Below the pieces are notes generated by a model, which saw only the letters and a list, made by a program, of their open reading frames with translations, did no database searches and was not told where the DNA came from. Positions 1-13,096 of a DNA stretch of 64,000 bases are shown here, one piece after another. Source of the stretch: Spirodela intermedia. Lineage: Eukaryota > Streptophyta > Magnoliopsida > Alismatales > Araceae. The stretch lies in contig LR746266.1 in assembly GCA_902729315.2 (NCBI GenBank), forward strand, positions 3,234,759-3,298,758, given 5' to 3'. A program made the position numbers and the translations under genes. How positions within the stretch are numbered: the first letter of the stretch is position 1; each line of letters opens with the position of its first letter.

Positions 1-1579
1 TTAGTCTTAACTCATGATAAATAGACTTATATTTGTGTTAAAGTGTGAAAGTGGTTTTTCAGTTGATTAACATGAATTTTTGGCTAATTATGTGATTTTA
101 TACAAATTTATATGATTTTTATAGTCTTACTTTTGAGATAAATGAAGGAAAAGAAATAAAAATAAAAATATAGCAAAATGGGGGGTACCCACCAGCCAGC
201 CGGGCCCGCAAGTGGGTTGGAAGCGCAGTCGGGGAAGAGCCGCGAGCAGGGGCTCGAGCGGCTTGGACCGATAGGGGCATGTGTGCGCCACTCCCCTTCC
301 ACGTCACCAGTGGCCAACCGACTGTGGGGCAAAGACTAGTCGTACACGTGGGAGAAAGGGACTTGACTGCAAATGTAATAGTACTATATATTCGCCCGAA
401 ACTTCGGTGCACAAGCGATGTGAGACTAAACCCACGTCACACCTTCCCCAGAAAGGGCGGCCAACCGGCGTGGGTTCGAACCCTCCCAGAGCCAAAACTC
501 ATATTTTTTTTATCTAATTATCACGACTTTCTTATAGATCGTCGGTGAAGGATTAAGCCGCCAGAATAGCTAGATCATCGACGAAAATCTTGTCAACACG
601 ATTCGTTGAGCATTGTTACTAAAATTGCTAAACAATTTGCGATGAAAGGATCGTGAATCTATCAAGTAAAGCATCTCTGATTGATCGACAAACAAGCTGT
701 CGTCGGGAAGAGGACGATCTACCGGGAGACGAGTTGCCACCTCCTGAGAGCGTATCGGATGCAATGATGAGCCTCCTCTTATTGTGCGGACCTAAGGATG
801 AAGCTCCCTAACACACGCCCCACCTCCATCTAGCTCCTCTCCGTTGGGTGACAGCCGTCAGAGAGCCACAAAGTTGCCGTTTTTCTGCTCCACCGGGTGA
901 CAGCCACTAGAGACGATTCAACGACCCATTTCATTGATCTCTAGACTTAGCAAGGAGATCTAGAGATTACCCACGTCGTCCTTATCGAAAGAGAGCCTTC
1001 GAGGCCGTGGACACTACACGATGATCCTCCCGAATGCTCAAGATTCCGATGCATCACCACTGTGACGTCGGAACTCTATTTTCCTGCTTTCAACTTAATT
1101 TCTACTTCATTTAGTGATAATTTGTGTGATTTAAATTAAGATATACTTTATTCCATTACGATTCTTCTGACTTTTACAAATCTTAATTTGATCAATTAAA
1201 TCATCTATAATCGCTTATGTAAGAATTACTGGGTGGAATTGTGTTTCTGCCCGATTCGCATTCATCGGGCATTGACGTCATCTTGACGTCCGCACCCTTA
1301 TTTTCCTTTTTTATAAATTTTAAATATATTTTATTTTTATTTCCTAGTATAAAATTTATAGAAAATAGTATTCTTTGAGGAAAATTCTAAATAATTACCT
1401 GATATTATATTACATCCCTATCATTAACTTGGAAAATTACTGTTATTTTTGGAAGTTTTATTGAATTATAATTGATATATGTTTTTTAGAAATACTTCTA
1501 AATATCTGAAAATTCGTATTTTCTAGTTTTATAAATTTTAAATTTGCGTGATTTACTATACAATGACTAAGTCGCGTCA
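1..1579 (-). mobile_element. LTR copy 1 (1.4-1.7 kb TG...CA family), truncated by window edge
   Basis: The repeat runs from the window edge to ...GTCGCGTCA at 1579. It aligns along its length with the copies at 7856, 10975, 14363 and 22938. Sense orientation (minus) is taken from the promoter module: an USE-like box (416-426) and TATATA (385-390) both read on the minus strand. The GC-rich segment 181-560 is part of the element, and the short open frames in it are not independent genes. The outer end and any target-site duplication lie outside the window. Confidence 0.75.
385..426 (-). promoter_or_regulatory. USE-like box plus TATA box in LTR copy 1
   Basis: On the minus strand GTCTCACATCG (426 to 416) lies 25 bp upstream of TATATA (390 to 385). 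The plant snRNA upstream sequence element is RTCCCACATCG, so this copy has one mismatch. The same box pair with the same spacing occurs at 15631, 18807 and 24104. Promoter activity is inferred. Confidence 0.5.
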
Positions 1580-2300
1580 GTTACCAAACAATTTTTCTTT
1601 TGCTATAAATGTGGTCGAAGATGTGCATTCCTCTCATTTAAAGGGTGCCCATTGGTGATGTTCTGAAAAGGAAAGGAGTGCACATCTTAGCCTATAAGAG
1701 AATGTTCTAATCACCAACAAGGACCATAAATGGAAAGAAATCTTCTATGCTAGTAATAAACTAGGAGAGGGTAGCTGTTTCTGGAAAGATATCGAGATGT
1801 GAGGGTAGAGGATTTGATCTCATTAATTTCAAAGGGTGCCAGCTACAAGGAACGGCCTATAAATAATGCCCTACATTTCAACTCTTTTCATCACAAGCCA
1901 CCCGTGAACCCTTCTACATCCACCTTGCAATGGACTAGGAGAGTGATGTAGATCATTTCACCATCGTAAGTCTCATCATCAATAGGTATACCTTGTTGCC
2001 TTCTGTCTATCCCAGCAATAGGACTAGATGGGGCAACCCTTGAAAAGGAGAAGTCCGCCAGTCCTGGTGCTGTAGATGTCTCTGCCAGTGGAGTTGACGA
2101 GGCCCAGTGACGGGGTGCCGTAGATAGTGGAGAACTCGTGCACCTTCTTGAAGGTGCCCTTTCGCCTCTTGATGTGTAGAACAAGTCTGCTGTGCCGATC
2201 ATGCCGCTATACTTTTGTAGAGTCTGCTCCATCAAGAGCCGAAAGGGTCTCCTCAAGAATGTGTGCAAGCTCCCTGCTCTTTACGGCACCCACTGGCTAG
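1580..2300. repeat. Partial unit of the ~0.86-kb repeat family
   Basis: This segment starts exactly at the edge of LTR copy 1. From about 1620 it matches the units at 7440-7650, 10200-10410 and 12560-13096, sharing the blocks around ATAAATGGAAAGAAATC and CCTATAAATAATG. The strongest similarity is 1855-2045 against 12773-12960. It is an outlying copy of the array between 6798 and 13096. Confidence 0.6.
1891..2268 (-). pseudogene. Coding-like segment inside the repeat unit, unrecognised
   Basis: The minus strand is open for 125 codons and ends with the block DDETYDGEMIYITL...VHC..DVE before a stop. The diverged repeat copy at 12808-12993 (minus) keeps the same frame, the same stop position and a similar tail (DDETHYGERICITL). 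A second overlapping frame (FKKVHEFSTIYGTP versus FKKVCKFFTIYDTP) is also similar in both copies. This suggests the unit carries a decayed or captured coding segment. I do not recognise the family. Chance conservation within a repeat is the alternative. Confidence 0.3.
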
Positions 2301-5300
2301 ACCTCGCCAACTTTACTAGGCTGAGCTCTACACTAGTGAGATGTTCAATGGTGCTCATCTTGTCCATGGCTACCCCTTTATAATAGTGATTGTATATGGA
2401 TATACATGGATGTTCAATAAATTTCTCCATTTGAAGTCTAAGTCAGTCGAATCTTTTCCTCTCCTCTCTCTCTCTCTCTCTCTCTCTCCTCTCTCTAGTT
2501 CTTTCCCTCAAGTTCTCTCTATCTCTTTCTCTTAGTCCATTCTTCTAATTCTCTCTCCTTTCTCCTTCACTCACTCCCTCTAATTGTCTCTTTGTTCTAG
2601 TAGAGATCTTGAAACAGATTTTGGGAGTCATGTCATGGGAGTCCAATAAGCATGCCTACTTTTCTCTCTCGTGCTGGCCTTGAGCATTGTTCAGTCAAAA
2701 TCCATCAAACCTTTCTTGAATGTAGAAATGCACCGAGACATCAACATAGTAGGACCATGCACTTGTGTCTCAACCTCTCTCCCTCACTCGCAGCCTAGTC
2801 CTTTTAAAAGACACCCTAATACAGTAATAACTTAACCACAATGGCTATTTAAGGCCTGGTGCTCACCATTCTAGTAATTTGGGAAATTGTCACTCTAATT
2901 GTCAACTATTATCACCTTGGTTATTATCAAAATGATAATATTTTAAATATTCATTAACCAAATTCAAAACAAGAATTAAAACGAAATTTTGGTTAATTCA
3001 GGTCATGCATAAGGCTATTGGTCAATCTCAAATTAACTTTTTCATTCTAAGTAATTTCTTGAGATAAAAGTAAGTAATAAAAAGAAAAATAATTTTCTAT
3101 GGGTTTTGAGCTCCATCAATTCTTGAGGATGTTGTCATGAAGTTTTAAGATTTGAATCTCCTAAAACTGATTTATGACTATATTCCTGAAATATTTTTCA
3201 GTAAAAATGACAAATGAAATCACAAAAATAAAAGGAATAATTAAGGGTAAAAAACAAAGCTTAAATTAGAAAAGCTAGGGAGGAGAGAGAAAATAAAATA
3301 GTTAGTAACCTCTCCCCATCAACCATCCACATCACTAGGTTAGGCACTGATGAGCACAAAGAGTTATCCACGTGACTAAGAGCCCTCACAATCAAAGCAC
3401 AACAACACAATTATTACGAGACATAAAAAAGGAAAGAGAGGGATGGGTTTCTCTCACTCTTAGTATTTCTTTTTATGATTTTAATTGTCCTTGTGAAATT
3501 TAACTTTGTTATGATCATCGTAATCTCTCAAATTGAATGGACTTGAATGATCATAATGTTGTTAACTTTCATAAAAAAATCAAATCATAGGAAGAACAAC
3601 AAGAAAAGAATAAAATCAAAGCATGAGCTTATCCTTGTTAGTCACCTAAGAAAGAATATCGCCATGGACAGAAATTAAACTAGAAGTTGATTAGAAAAAT
3701 GATAAAATTATGGATGAAAGTACTTAATCAAAAATGAAAACAAAATGAAATAAAATTGAAATCAAATTTGCAAAAACTTGCATCACTATACTCGTGCGTC
3801 ACCTAAAAATGGAGTACCAGAAAATGAATGTGAAATTGATTGAAAATGGTAAAAAATAAATTTAAAGACTTAATCTCATCATATACCTTTCAACCAGAAA
3901 CTGGATTAAGTAAAACCAAAAATAAAATACAGTAAAAATAGAAATCGAATTCAAAAGTGTCTATGTTTTCTTTGTCTGTCACTTAGAGAGAACTCAGCCC
4001 AAAAAAGCTGAAAATTCCTTGACTCAGCTGTTTTCCTCTATCTCAACACCTCCCTCTAATTTCTTTGGAGCTTCCTTTCGATCATCATCTAAACTATCTC
4101 AACAATCACCACAAAATTCGGAATTACCGCCTTCGTTTCATTTCCTAGAATAAAGTATGGATGATGATGTACATAGATGATGTGGCAAAAAATGTTGACC
4201 TCTTAGTTTGTTAACTTATGCTGACATGGTGCATAAACTCTTGACGAGTCCTCTTACTACTTTGGCCATCAATCATTGTATTTTATTGGTTGCTATTTTT
4301 GATAATTTCTAATTTACTAAAAATTATATTAATAAAACTCCTAAAAAAATAAGAAAAAAATATTTTATAAGTTTTAACGTCATATCTAATTTTCTATCAA
4401 TTGTAACATAATTCTCAAGTTAGAATCCTTAGAAAATCATATTAGTATAATTAAAAATTATACTAAAGTATTATCACCAATGATAACATTTGACTTTTGC
4501 ATGTTAGGTATGGCATAATTTAGACAAGTAGCACTTAATTTCATGAAAAATGACATTTAATTTTACATAAAATAAGTGTAGCATAATTTATGATCAATCT
4601 TCTAAATACATGCCTAATTTTGTGATTTTTTTATATTTTTATAGTATACTTTATTTATCTGTATCCTTTGCTTGAATATTAATTATTAAATAAATGATAT
4701 TTGATCTCTAAATTATCATTAAAAAAAATTAATGAAGTACTATGTTCAATGTATCTTTCGTGATTTTTGGGATTTTATGGATTTTTCTAAATTTTCTCAT
4801 ATTTATTTCAAGTTTAAATAAATACTTTAAAGGCTTTAAAGGTTTTCCTATTTTTTGAAATATTCTACATCCTAGGCAATGGCTGAATTTCAACCGTTGC
4901 ATCCACTTTCTCTCTCACTCTCATAACTCTCTCTCTCTTTCACAACCAACCCATTAACCACTTAATTCTCTCTCTCTCTCTCTCCCACCTCTTGGTCTTC
5001 CAAGGGGTGGGTGAGAGATCATATGGTTGTGCATGCTTGAAGAGGATCTAAAGATTGAGATCGAAGCTTAGAGGTGTATAAAATCTTAGAGGAAGATAGA
5101 GAAAGTATATTCATTACTTGGGAGAGGAGCCACTTAAAGAAGAAGAGGAATGAATCCAAGAACGTCACCAAATTAAAAACGTTCAAGAACTCTTAAGGAT
5201 AAATCCTCTTGAAGTACTCCCAAGGGTCAACAAAGAAGGCATCGTAGTCTAGTTTTTTTATGCTCTATTTCAATGAAATAATGTTTCCTTTCATGTATCC

Positions 5301-5928
5301 CCTCATCTAGTGATCTTCTTAGTGAGAGAGAGTTTGATCTTCTTAGAGGGTATACAGGAGGGAATTAGGGATCGCCTAGAGTGACACTAGAATTGAGCCT
5401 TAGGTCTGATTCATCCTCTCTCTCATTCTCTCAAGTCTTGTGGATCTATTGACTTGTCAAGATTGATTCCACTTGAGATTGAGTAAGAGAAGAATTGAAT
5501 GTAGAGTAGAGTAGAGTAGATTCCAACTTCATCCCTTTCTCCTTTTGATTTAGTGCTCTCTTGATCTATCAAGATTGAATATGGTTTTAAGGTAAAGAGG
5601 AATTGAGAGAGGATTAGAATAATAGATAGGAGTAGATTAGGGTTATCTTTGACCGATCTATCGATCTCCTAGATGGCAAAGGGTGACCTAGAGTGGTTAG
5701 AAAGTTTTCTTTCACATTAGGGTTTAGATAATCCATCACTCTCAACCATCCATTGATTGTGTCATCTCCCTAATTACTCCTCTATTGTTGATTGAAAATT
5801 CATCAATTTACATTTCTTTTTTTCCCTCTGTGTGTCTAAGTCAACCCTCTTCTATCTTCTCATCTTACTCTTCATTGAAAAATTGATTTTAGTCAACTCA
5901 CAATCCTCCTTAGTTTAGTCAACTCTCT
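2301..5928. other. AT-rich intergenic stretch, no gene seen
   Basis: No frame of convincing coding character is visible on either strand. The stretch holds CT-rich simple sequence (about 2460-2590 and 4906-4985), A-rich tracts and some weak internal similarity. It is probably decayed repeat DNA. Confidence 0.5.
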
Positions 5929-6797
5929 GTGGTTCAACCCAAGTATTTCAATAGCTACACTTTTTTAGCATCGTTAGGAATCATTCTAGAAATTATAAAT
6001 AGTATTTTTGACGTTCCTTATTATCAAAAATTCAGAGCAATCAGCCAACCACAAAGAGAAACACCAAGTTGTCTCACCCCTTGGCAGTGTGTTGTACATG
6101 AGGTGAGTGTTCTCATTGCCTTTTATAATCAGCTTGATAGGACCTCAACATTAATTAATAAAAAAAATTATTAAACATCGAAGCAATCTTCAAAACATGC
6201 TGAGGCAGTAGACCAACTTGCCTCATACCACAAGCTCAAAAGACCAATCACATCAAGGCACCAGAAATCCAAGCTGCTTTATCTGACTCATATTTTATCA
6301 AAACCTATATTGTGATGTATTGTCTTTATTAAACTTCATTTGATGCTAATGGAAAAACATAACTTTCTACATTATGCATGCTGTGGACACCAACACCTTG
6401 CACACAATGCACTTAAACAAACACTTATGCGTCACCACAGATTATTTTTCCAGCTCTTGTGAGATTAGTAGCTGCTGTCCCATTGGTAATGCAAACAAGC
6501 ACTAACCTAATTATAAACTCTAGCGAAGGTTATTTGAAATTGGCCAGCATCAAGAAAATTTGCATACTTCTCTTCATTAACCAAAACAAAATCTATTAAG
6601 TATTCTCTAACATAAAATTTATGTGCACCATTTGCTCAACCATCCACAAAATGAAAACTATGTAAGAACTTCATTTCCATGCCCAAATGTGTAGAAAGAG
6701 CTGTTCATAAATCGCAGATAAACATTACAACATGTGTTACATGCATACACATCATGCACTTAGCCAACCTATACAAACTATGTTTTGGGGCCATATG
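5929..6797. other. AT-rich stretch with one short unrecognised frame
   Basis: A plus-strand frame of 81 codons (5929-6174) does not begin at an ATG in a good context, matches no family I know and is not supported by neighbours. I treat it as chance. The rest is AT-rich and leads into the first clear tandem unit at 6798. Confidence 0.4.
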
Positions 6798-7855
6798 TGT
6801 CCACATTGCTTTTTTTGTTAGGTTTCATAAGATATGTGTTTGCTACCTCATTATTACCTCAAATAGGGATTCACCAAATTCCAAAGTCTGATCAAGGTTT
6901 ATATAAGAGCTACATTACATCTACCAAACAATTCTATATTTCTTCAATAACCAAAATCTATTATCTCAAGTATCTATTCTAGCATGGTATCTATAGATGG
7001 AAGCTTACAGTAAAAACTTTAAATAGATTTCTAATTGTTGAAGAATAAAAACCTGAAAATGACAAGTAAAGCATATATCCTCATTGAGGATGATGTCCAG
7101 CAGTGGTCTCCATGGCAATATAAAAGTCACAATGAGGAGGCATGTTAGTTCTTCTATCATGTTGTCAATTTGTGTTTGCACAATAGAACATATTTTGAAA
7201 ACAAATTGTTGATGACAAAAAGTTAAAGAAAGAGTTGTTCATCTTGCTGACCCATTACAACATTGAAACAAAACTAGTACTTCATCTCCTAGGACTAGAT
7301 ATTATGATTATTCGGCCATCTATGTGGCTCATTATGGACAAACACTATTGGGACACAAAATTACAACTCATCTTTTCATGGCAGATGATTTTCCTCCTGA
7401 ATAAGGCATGAGCTCTAGACGTTTAAAGGCTGCTCCTCATTAGTGACCTTCTAGATGGGAGAGGAGAAAGGAAGATAACTTTACAAGATGTCAATAGAGA
7501 GGACTATAAATAGAAAGAAATCTTTAGCCCCATAGATAAAGCAAGATAGGACAACTATTTACTAAAAGATATTGTGATGTGCAGGAAGAAGATTTGATCT
7601 CATTAATTTGGGAGTGCACAACATGCAAGAAACTCCCTATAAATAATGGCACATTGTGTGTCCATATAGTTTACTTTATTAGCTTTATTAAAATGAGTGG
7701 TTTTTACCTCATTGCTAGCTCAAATTGAGATTCATCAATTGCTAAACTCTCATCTAAGTTATATAACAACTAGGTAACATCTCTCAAGAAATTCTCTCTC
7801 TTTGGAGATCAAAATAGAATATTTGAGTTATACCTTCTTTGTATGTTGTGTATAT
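6798..7855. repeat. Tandem ~0.86-kb repeat array, left part
   Basis: A recognisable landmark (TTCATAAGATATGTGTTTGC near 6822) recurs in diverged form near 7690 and 10450. A second landmark (a GATGATGTCC-type block near 7093) recurs near 9340, 9837 and 10810. The spacing between the first two landmark copies is about 860 bp. The second unit is interrupted at 7855 by LTR copy 2 and resumes at 9265. I see no coding function. Confidence 0.6.
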
Positions 7856-9264
7856 TAATAAGTCTTCATTATCATGAGATAATAATTAATTAATAATATA
7901 TTTTAAGCCTTAGCTCGTGATGAATAGACTCATATTTGTGTTAAATTATGAAAAATAATTTTTAGTTAGTTAATGTTAATTTTTGACGAATCATGTGATT
8001 TTATATGAATTTATATAATTTTTATAATTATTTTTTTAGATAAATGAAGAGAAATAAAATAAAAATATAAAAATGGGGGGACCTACTAACTCGTTGGGCC
8101 CACAAGCAAGTTGGAAGCACAGTCAAGTAGAGCTGCAAGTAGGGGGCTCGAATGACTATAGATTGATAGGAGACACGTGTGTATCACTCCCCTTCCATGT
8201 CATTGGTGGCCAACTAAGCGTGGGGCAGAGTGGTCATACACACATGAGAGAAAGGAGAGAGAGTTATTTCAGCCAGCCATTCCGCATGCGGAACAACCAC
8301 CAGCGGCGGAGAAATTGCCCATCGAGGGTCTAGCCCGGTGGGTTACTGATCGCGAAAACAAAAGGCTTAGTCTTCAGTAAGCCTGAAAGGACTCGGACAG
8401 TTAGACTATTGATTAAAGAATCTTGTATTATTATATATTTGTCTCAAAACTCAGAAAATGATGTGAGACAACTCAACACAACTTTCTTAAAGGTTTTTAA
8501 TTATTTGAATTTCTACGATAGCCCTAATTTGTGCAAAGAAGATACCCTTTTGATGTCACCTTATAAAGGTATTCACTTAATTATTTCACTCTCTCTCAAA
8601 ACTCATATTTGTATTTGATTAAATCATTATTTTCTTAAAGAGCCGCTAGAGATTTGTAAGCCACTAGAATTGTTCAATCATCAATGAAAATGTCATCAAC
8701 GTGATTCACAGAGCATCATTACTTAATTATGAAATGATTTTGGATAAAAAGATCACAAATCTATCGAGTAAATTATCTTTGATTGATTGACAAACAAGTC
8801 GTCGTCGAGAAGAGGACGATCTACTAGAAAATGAGTCGCCACTTTCTGAGAAAATATTAGATGTGATGAAGAACCTCCTCTTGCTATGCGGACTTGAGGA
8901 TGAAGTTCTCTAAGATGTGCCCCACCTCCATTCAACTTATCTCCATCAGGTGATAGCCATCAGAGATTTGTAAAATCATCATTTTTTCACTCTATTGGGT
9001 GACAACTATCAAAGGTAATTTTTTGACTCACCTCATTGATTTCTAGACTTCACAAGAAGATCTAGATATTGCCAACATCATCTTTGTCCAAAGAGAGCCT
9101 TCGAGGCTGTAGACATTATATGAGAATCATTATTTTTAAAACCTTTTATCAAATTACAATTGACTTATTTATTTTAAAATATTTAAAAATCTAAAAATTA
9201 GTATTTTCTAGTTTTATAAATTTTAAATTTATGTGATTCATTATACAATGATTAAGTCATGTCA
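7856..9264 (-). mobile_element. LTR copy 2, older and degraded, inserted in the repeat array
   Basis: It begins with the family terminus in mutated form (TAATAAGTCTTCATTATCAT) and ends GTCATGTCA at 9264, about 1.41 kb. Flanking pentamers (TATAT, TTGTT) do not match, so any target-site duplication has decayed. It keeps the conserved GC-rich stem block (8170-8250) but has lost the USE/TATA region. It is the most diverged of the five large copies. The host repeat unit continues across the insertion. Confidence 0.65.
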
Positions 9265-10974
9265 TTGTTCAAAGATAGAAGCTTTGATAAAAAATTTAAT
9301 TAGATTCTAATTTATCTCCATAATTGATGATGTCTTGGAGTGGTCCCCAACTACATAAAATTCACCATGTAGACGTGGGCAACTTCATCTATTGAGTTGT
9401 ATGTTCATGTTTCCACAAATAAAATGAATTTCAAAAAGAAAATTTCATGACAAAAGTTTAAACATAAAGTAGACCAGCTTGGTGAACCATTATTACTTCA
9501 AACAAAGAATTACGCATTAGTTTGCTACAAAACCTTATCACCTAGGAGTTACCAAATCCAATACTAGATCACCCAAGACTATATTATGATTATTTAGCTC
9601 TATATGGGTCACTATGTACCTAAACAATAGCAACTCCAAACGATAGCTTGTATTTTTATGGTAGATGATTTGCCTCATGTTACGAATGCTGAGTAACCCA
9701 TCCTCTCCTATTGTTTTTGAGGGCGCTCATCATCAATGATGTTCTCCTTGTGAGAGGAGAAGCTTCTCTCACAAGATACTATTTAAGATATTAGTGGGGA
9801 GGAAAATGTACATCTCCATCACAGATGATGTCCTAAAGTTGTCTTCACAGCTTCATGAAATTGGCAATGAAGAGACGTGCCACTTCTTGGATGGAGCTGT
9901 TCATTAATGTTCGCACAAATACAATATATTCGGAGAAAAAACCTTGGACGAAAAATAATTAAGGAAAAAAAAATCAATTTGGTGACATATTACAAACACC
10001 ATCACTTTCCTACAAATCTTCTTTAGCCTCAATTTACCAAAACCAATATTAAATCTCCAAAGACTGTTATGATTATTCATCAATATGGCTCATTATGGAC
10101 AAAAACTATGAGGATGCCAAATGATGGCTCATCTTCTGATGGCAGATGGTTTGCCTCCTGCTATGAATGTGTAAGACATCCACTCCCATTGTTTCAACAG
10201 CATTCCTTGCAAGTAATGTTCTTGCTGGGAGAGAAGCCCATAAGAGGCTATTTTAAGATATCATCATGAAGGACCATAAATGGAATGAAATCCTTTGTGC
10301 CAATGATAAATTGATAGAGGGCATCTGTTTACAGAAAGATATTGAAATTTTCTGGTAGAAGATTTGATCTCACTAATTTGGGAGGGTGCAAACTGCAACG
10401 AATCAGCAATGAACAAAGGTGCATAGACATTCCCATTAGTGTTAGTAAGATATGTGCTTGCTACATCATTTCTATCTTAAACAGGGATTCAGCCACTACC
10501 TACAGGTTATATACGAACTAGGTAATGTCTATTATAAAAATTTGATGTCTCTTTGGTAACCAAAATATAATTTATGAATTATTCCTTCTAGTATGTTATA
10601 TATAGATATAAGCTCTCGATAAAACACAATAGACCCTTGCCTTTCGGGTGTCTGTGGAGCAAAGAGTGCATATCGCCAACACATTGATAACTAAGCAAAG
10701 GTATGCTACAGAGTGACGAACTCCCCCACCACATGGACTTTAATTAGACCCCCTATTTTCAGAGAACATTCCAAAAATAATAAAATAAAACACACATCTC
10801 AATTCTAGATGATATCCTAATGTTGTCACCACAGCACCATAAAATTGATGATGAAGAGGCATCCCACTTCTTTCTTATATAAAGTTGTACATTCGTGTTT
10901 GCACAAAGACAATACATCTGAAAAAGAAATATTTGATGAAAAAATTTCAAACGAGAATCATTCATCTTGGTGAG
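9265..10974. repeat. Tandem ~0.86-kb repeat array, middle part
   Basis: It contains the remainder of the unit split by LTR copy 2, an additional unit starting about 9815, and the start of another at about 10785. Shared blocks include GCTCATTATGGACAAAAACT near 10090, also found in diverged form near 7330 and 12470. The last five bases (GTGAG, 10970-10974) are the target-site duplication of LTR copy 3. Confidence 0.6.
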
Positions 10975-12342
10975 TGATAAGTCTTCATTATCATGAGTTA
11001 ATAATTAGTAAATAATATAGTTTTAGCCTTAACTCGTGATAAATAGACTTATATTTGTGTTAAAGTGTGAAAAGTGGTTTTCAGTTGATTAATGTGATTT
11101 TTTAGGTAATTATGTGATTTTATACGAATTTATATGATCTTTATAGTCTTACTTTTGAGATAAATGAAGAAAAAGAAATAAAACTAAAATATTGTAAAAT
11201 GGGGCGGACAACTGGTGCGAGTTCAAATCCTCCCAGAGTCAAAAGTCATATATTTTTATCTGATTATCGCGACTTTCCTGCAGATCGCCGGTGAAGGATT
11301 AAGCAACGAGAATCGCTGGATCATCGGCGAAAATCTCGTCAACGCGATTCGCGGAGCATTGCTACTAAAATTTCTAAACGATTCGCGATAAAAGGATCGT
11401 GAATCCATCAAGTAAATCATCTCCGAATGATCGACGAACAAGCCATCGTCGGGAAGAGGACGATCCGCCGAGAGACAAGTCGCCACCTCCTGAGAGCGTA
11501 CCAGATGCGATGAAGAGCCTCCTCTTGTTGCGCGGACCTGAGGATGAAGCTCCCTGACACGCGCCCCACCTCCATCCAGCTCCTCTCCATCGGGTGACAG
11601 CCGCCAGAGAGCCGCAAAGTCGTCGTTTTTCCGCTCCGCCGGGTGATAGCTGCCGGAGACGACTCGGCAACCCATTTCATTAATTTCTAGACTTCGCGAG
11701 AAGATCTAGAGATTGCCCACGTCGTCTTTGTCCAAGGAGAGCCTTCGAGGCCGTGGACACTACATGACGATCCTCTCGAACGCTCAAGATTCCGGTGCAT
11801 CCCCGACGCATCGCCGTCGCGACGTCGGAACTCTGTTTTTCTACTTTCAAACTTACTTTACGCTTCATTTAGTGATACTTTTTGTGATTTTAATTTACCA
11901 AAATATACTTTATTCTATTACGATTCTTCCGGCTTTTATAGATCTTAATTTGATTAATTAAATCGTCTGTAATCGCTTTCATAAGAATCGTCGGGCGGAA
12001 GCAGAGTTCCGCCCGATTCGTGTTCGCCGGGCACTGACATCATCCTGATGTCCACACCCTTATTTCCTTCTTTTTTGTGAATTTTAAATATATTTCCTTT
12101 TCATTTCCTAGTATAAAATTCATAGAAAATCGTATTCATTGAGCAAAATTCTGAATAATTACCAGATATTATATTACATCCCTGTGATCGACCTGAAAAA
12201 TTACCACTATTTTTAGAAGTTTTATTGAATTATAATTGATATATTTATTCACAAAAACTTCTAAATATCCGAAAATTCGTATTTTCTAGTTTTATAAATT
12301 TTATATTTGCGTGATTTAATATACAACGACTGAGTCACGTCA
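10975..12342 (-). mobile_element. Solo LTR copy 3 with perfect 5-bp target-site duplication
   Basis: The 1368-bp element starts TGATAAGTCTTCATTATCAT and ends ACTGAGTCACGTCA. It is flanked by GTGAG at 10970-10974 and 12343-12347. TG...CA ends plus a 5-bp duplication and no internal domain are diagnostic of a solo LTR. Compared with copies 1, 4 and 5 it lacks roughly 270 bp, exactly the part carrying the USE-TATA promoter and GC-rich body. The 11256-11675 frames belong to the LTR. The host repeat unit reads through once the element is removed. Confidence 0.85.
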
Positions 12343-13096
12343 GTGAGCCATTAAATATTTAAACAAATAATTATCCATTGTTTTACTTCAAATCTTCATG
12401 AGTCTAAAATTCCAAAAGTAAATACTAGATCCCCCAACACTAGATATTCTAATTATTGTGCCATCTATATGGCACACTATGGACAAAAACTATGGGGACA
12501 CCAAATGACTGCTCATCTTTATATGCAGATGACTTGCCTCCTGCTATGAATGCAAAGTAAGATATGATCTCCTCTCATTTCAAAGGTGCTCTACATCAAT
12601 GATGTTCTTAATGGGAGAGGAGAAGCTTGGAAGATAATGATATCACTAGTAAGGACCATAAATGGAAATAAATCTTTTGTGCTATTAATAAACCAAGATA
12701 CAGTAGTTGTCTATGGAAAGATATCGAGATGTGTAGGTAGAAGATTTGATGACATTCTCCTGTAAGGAACAGCTTATAAATAATGTCGTACATTTCAACT
12801 CGTTTCATCACGAGCCACCCTTGAGCCATTGTTCTACATCTGGCCTGCAATGGACTGGGAGAGTGATGCAGATCCTTTCCCCATAGTGAGTCTCATCATC
12901 AATGGCACTAATTGGTTGCTTTGTATCTGTTCCAATAGTGGGACTAGGTAAAGCGACATGCAGAAGTAGAAAGTCTGTCACTAAAGTAGACAAAGAGCTG
13001 CTAACGGCACTGTAGATGTTTCAAATAGTGGAGTTGATGAGGCCCCACAATGGGGTGTCATAGATAGTGAAGAACTTGCACACCTTCTTAAAGGTG
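12343..13096. repeat. Tandem ~0.86-kb repeat array, right part
   Basis: It continues the unit interrupted by LTR copy 3. The part from 12773 matches 1855-2150 well and includes the minus-strand coding-like segment 12808-12993. It stops abruptly at 13096 where an LTR fragment begins. Confidence 0.55.

Noticed and set aside
440-500. A tRNA-like T-arm (GGGTTCGAACCC) in LTR copy 1
   Set aside because: The word fits a B-box, but no acceptor or anticodon stem can be folded around it, and in other copies it is mutated. It is an LTR-internal palindrome rather than a tRNA gene.
11256-11680. Three overlapping frames of 87-139 codons in LTR copy 3
   Set aside because: The frames are broken by stops in the other LTR copies (for example 15040-15420), and their position is within the LTR. 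I do not support a gene.
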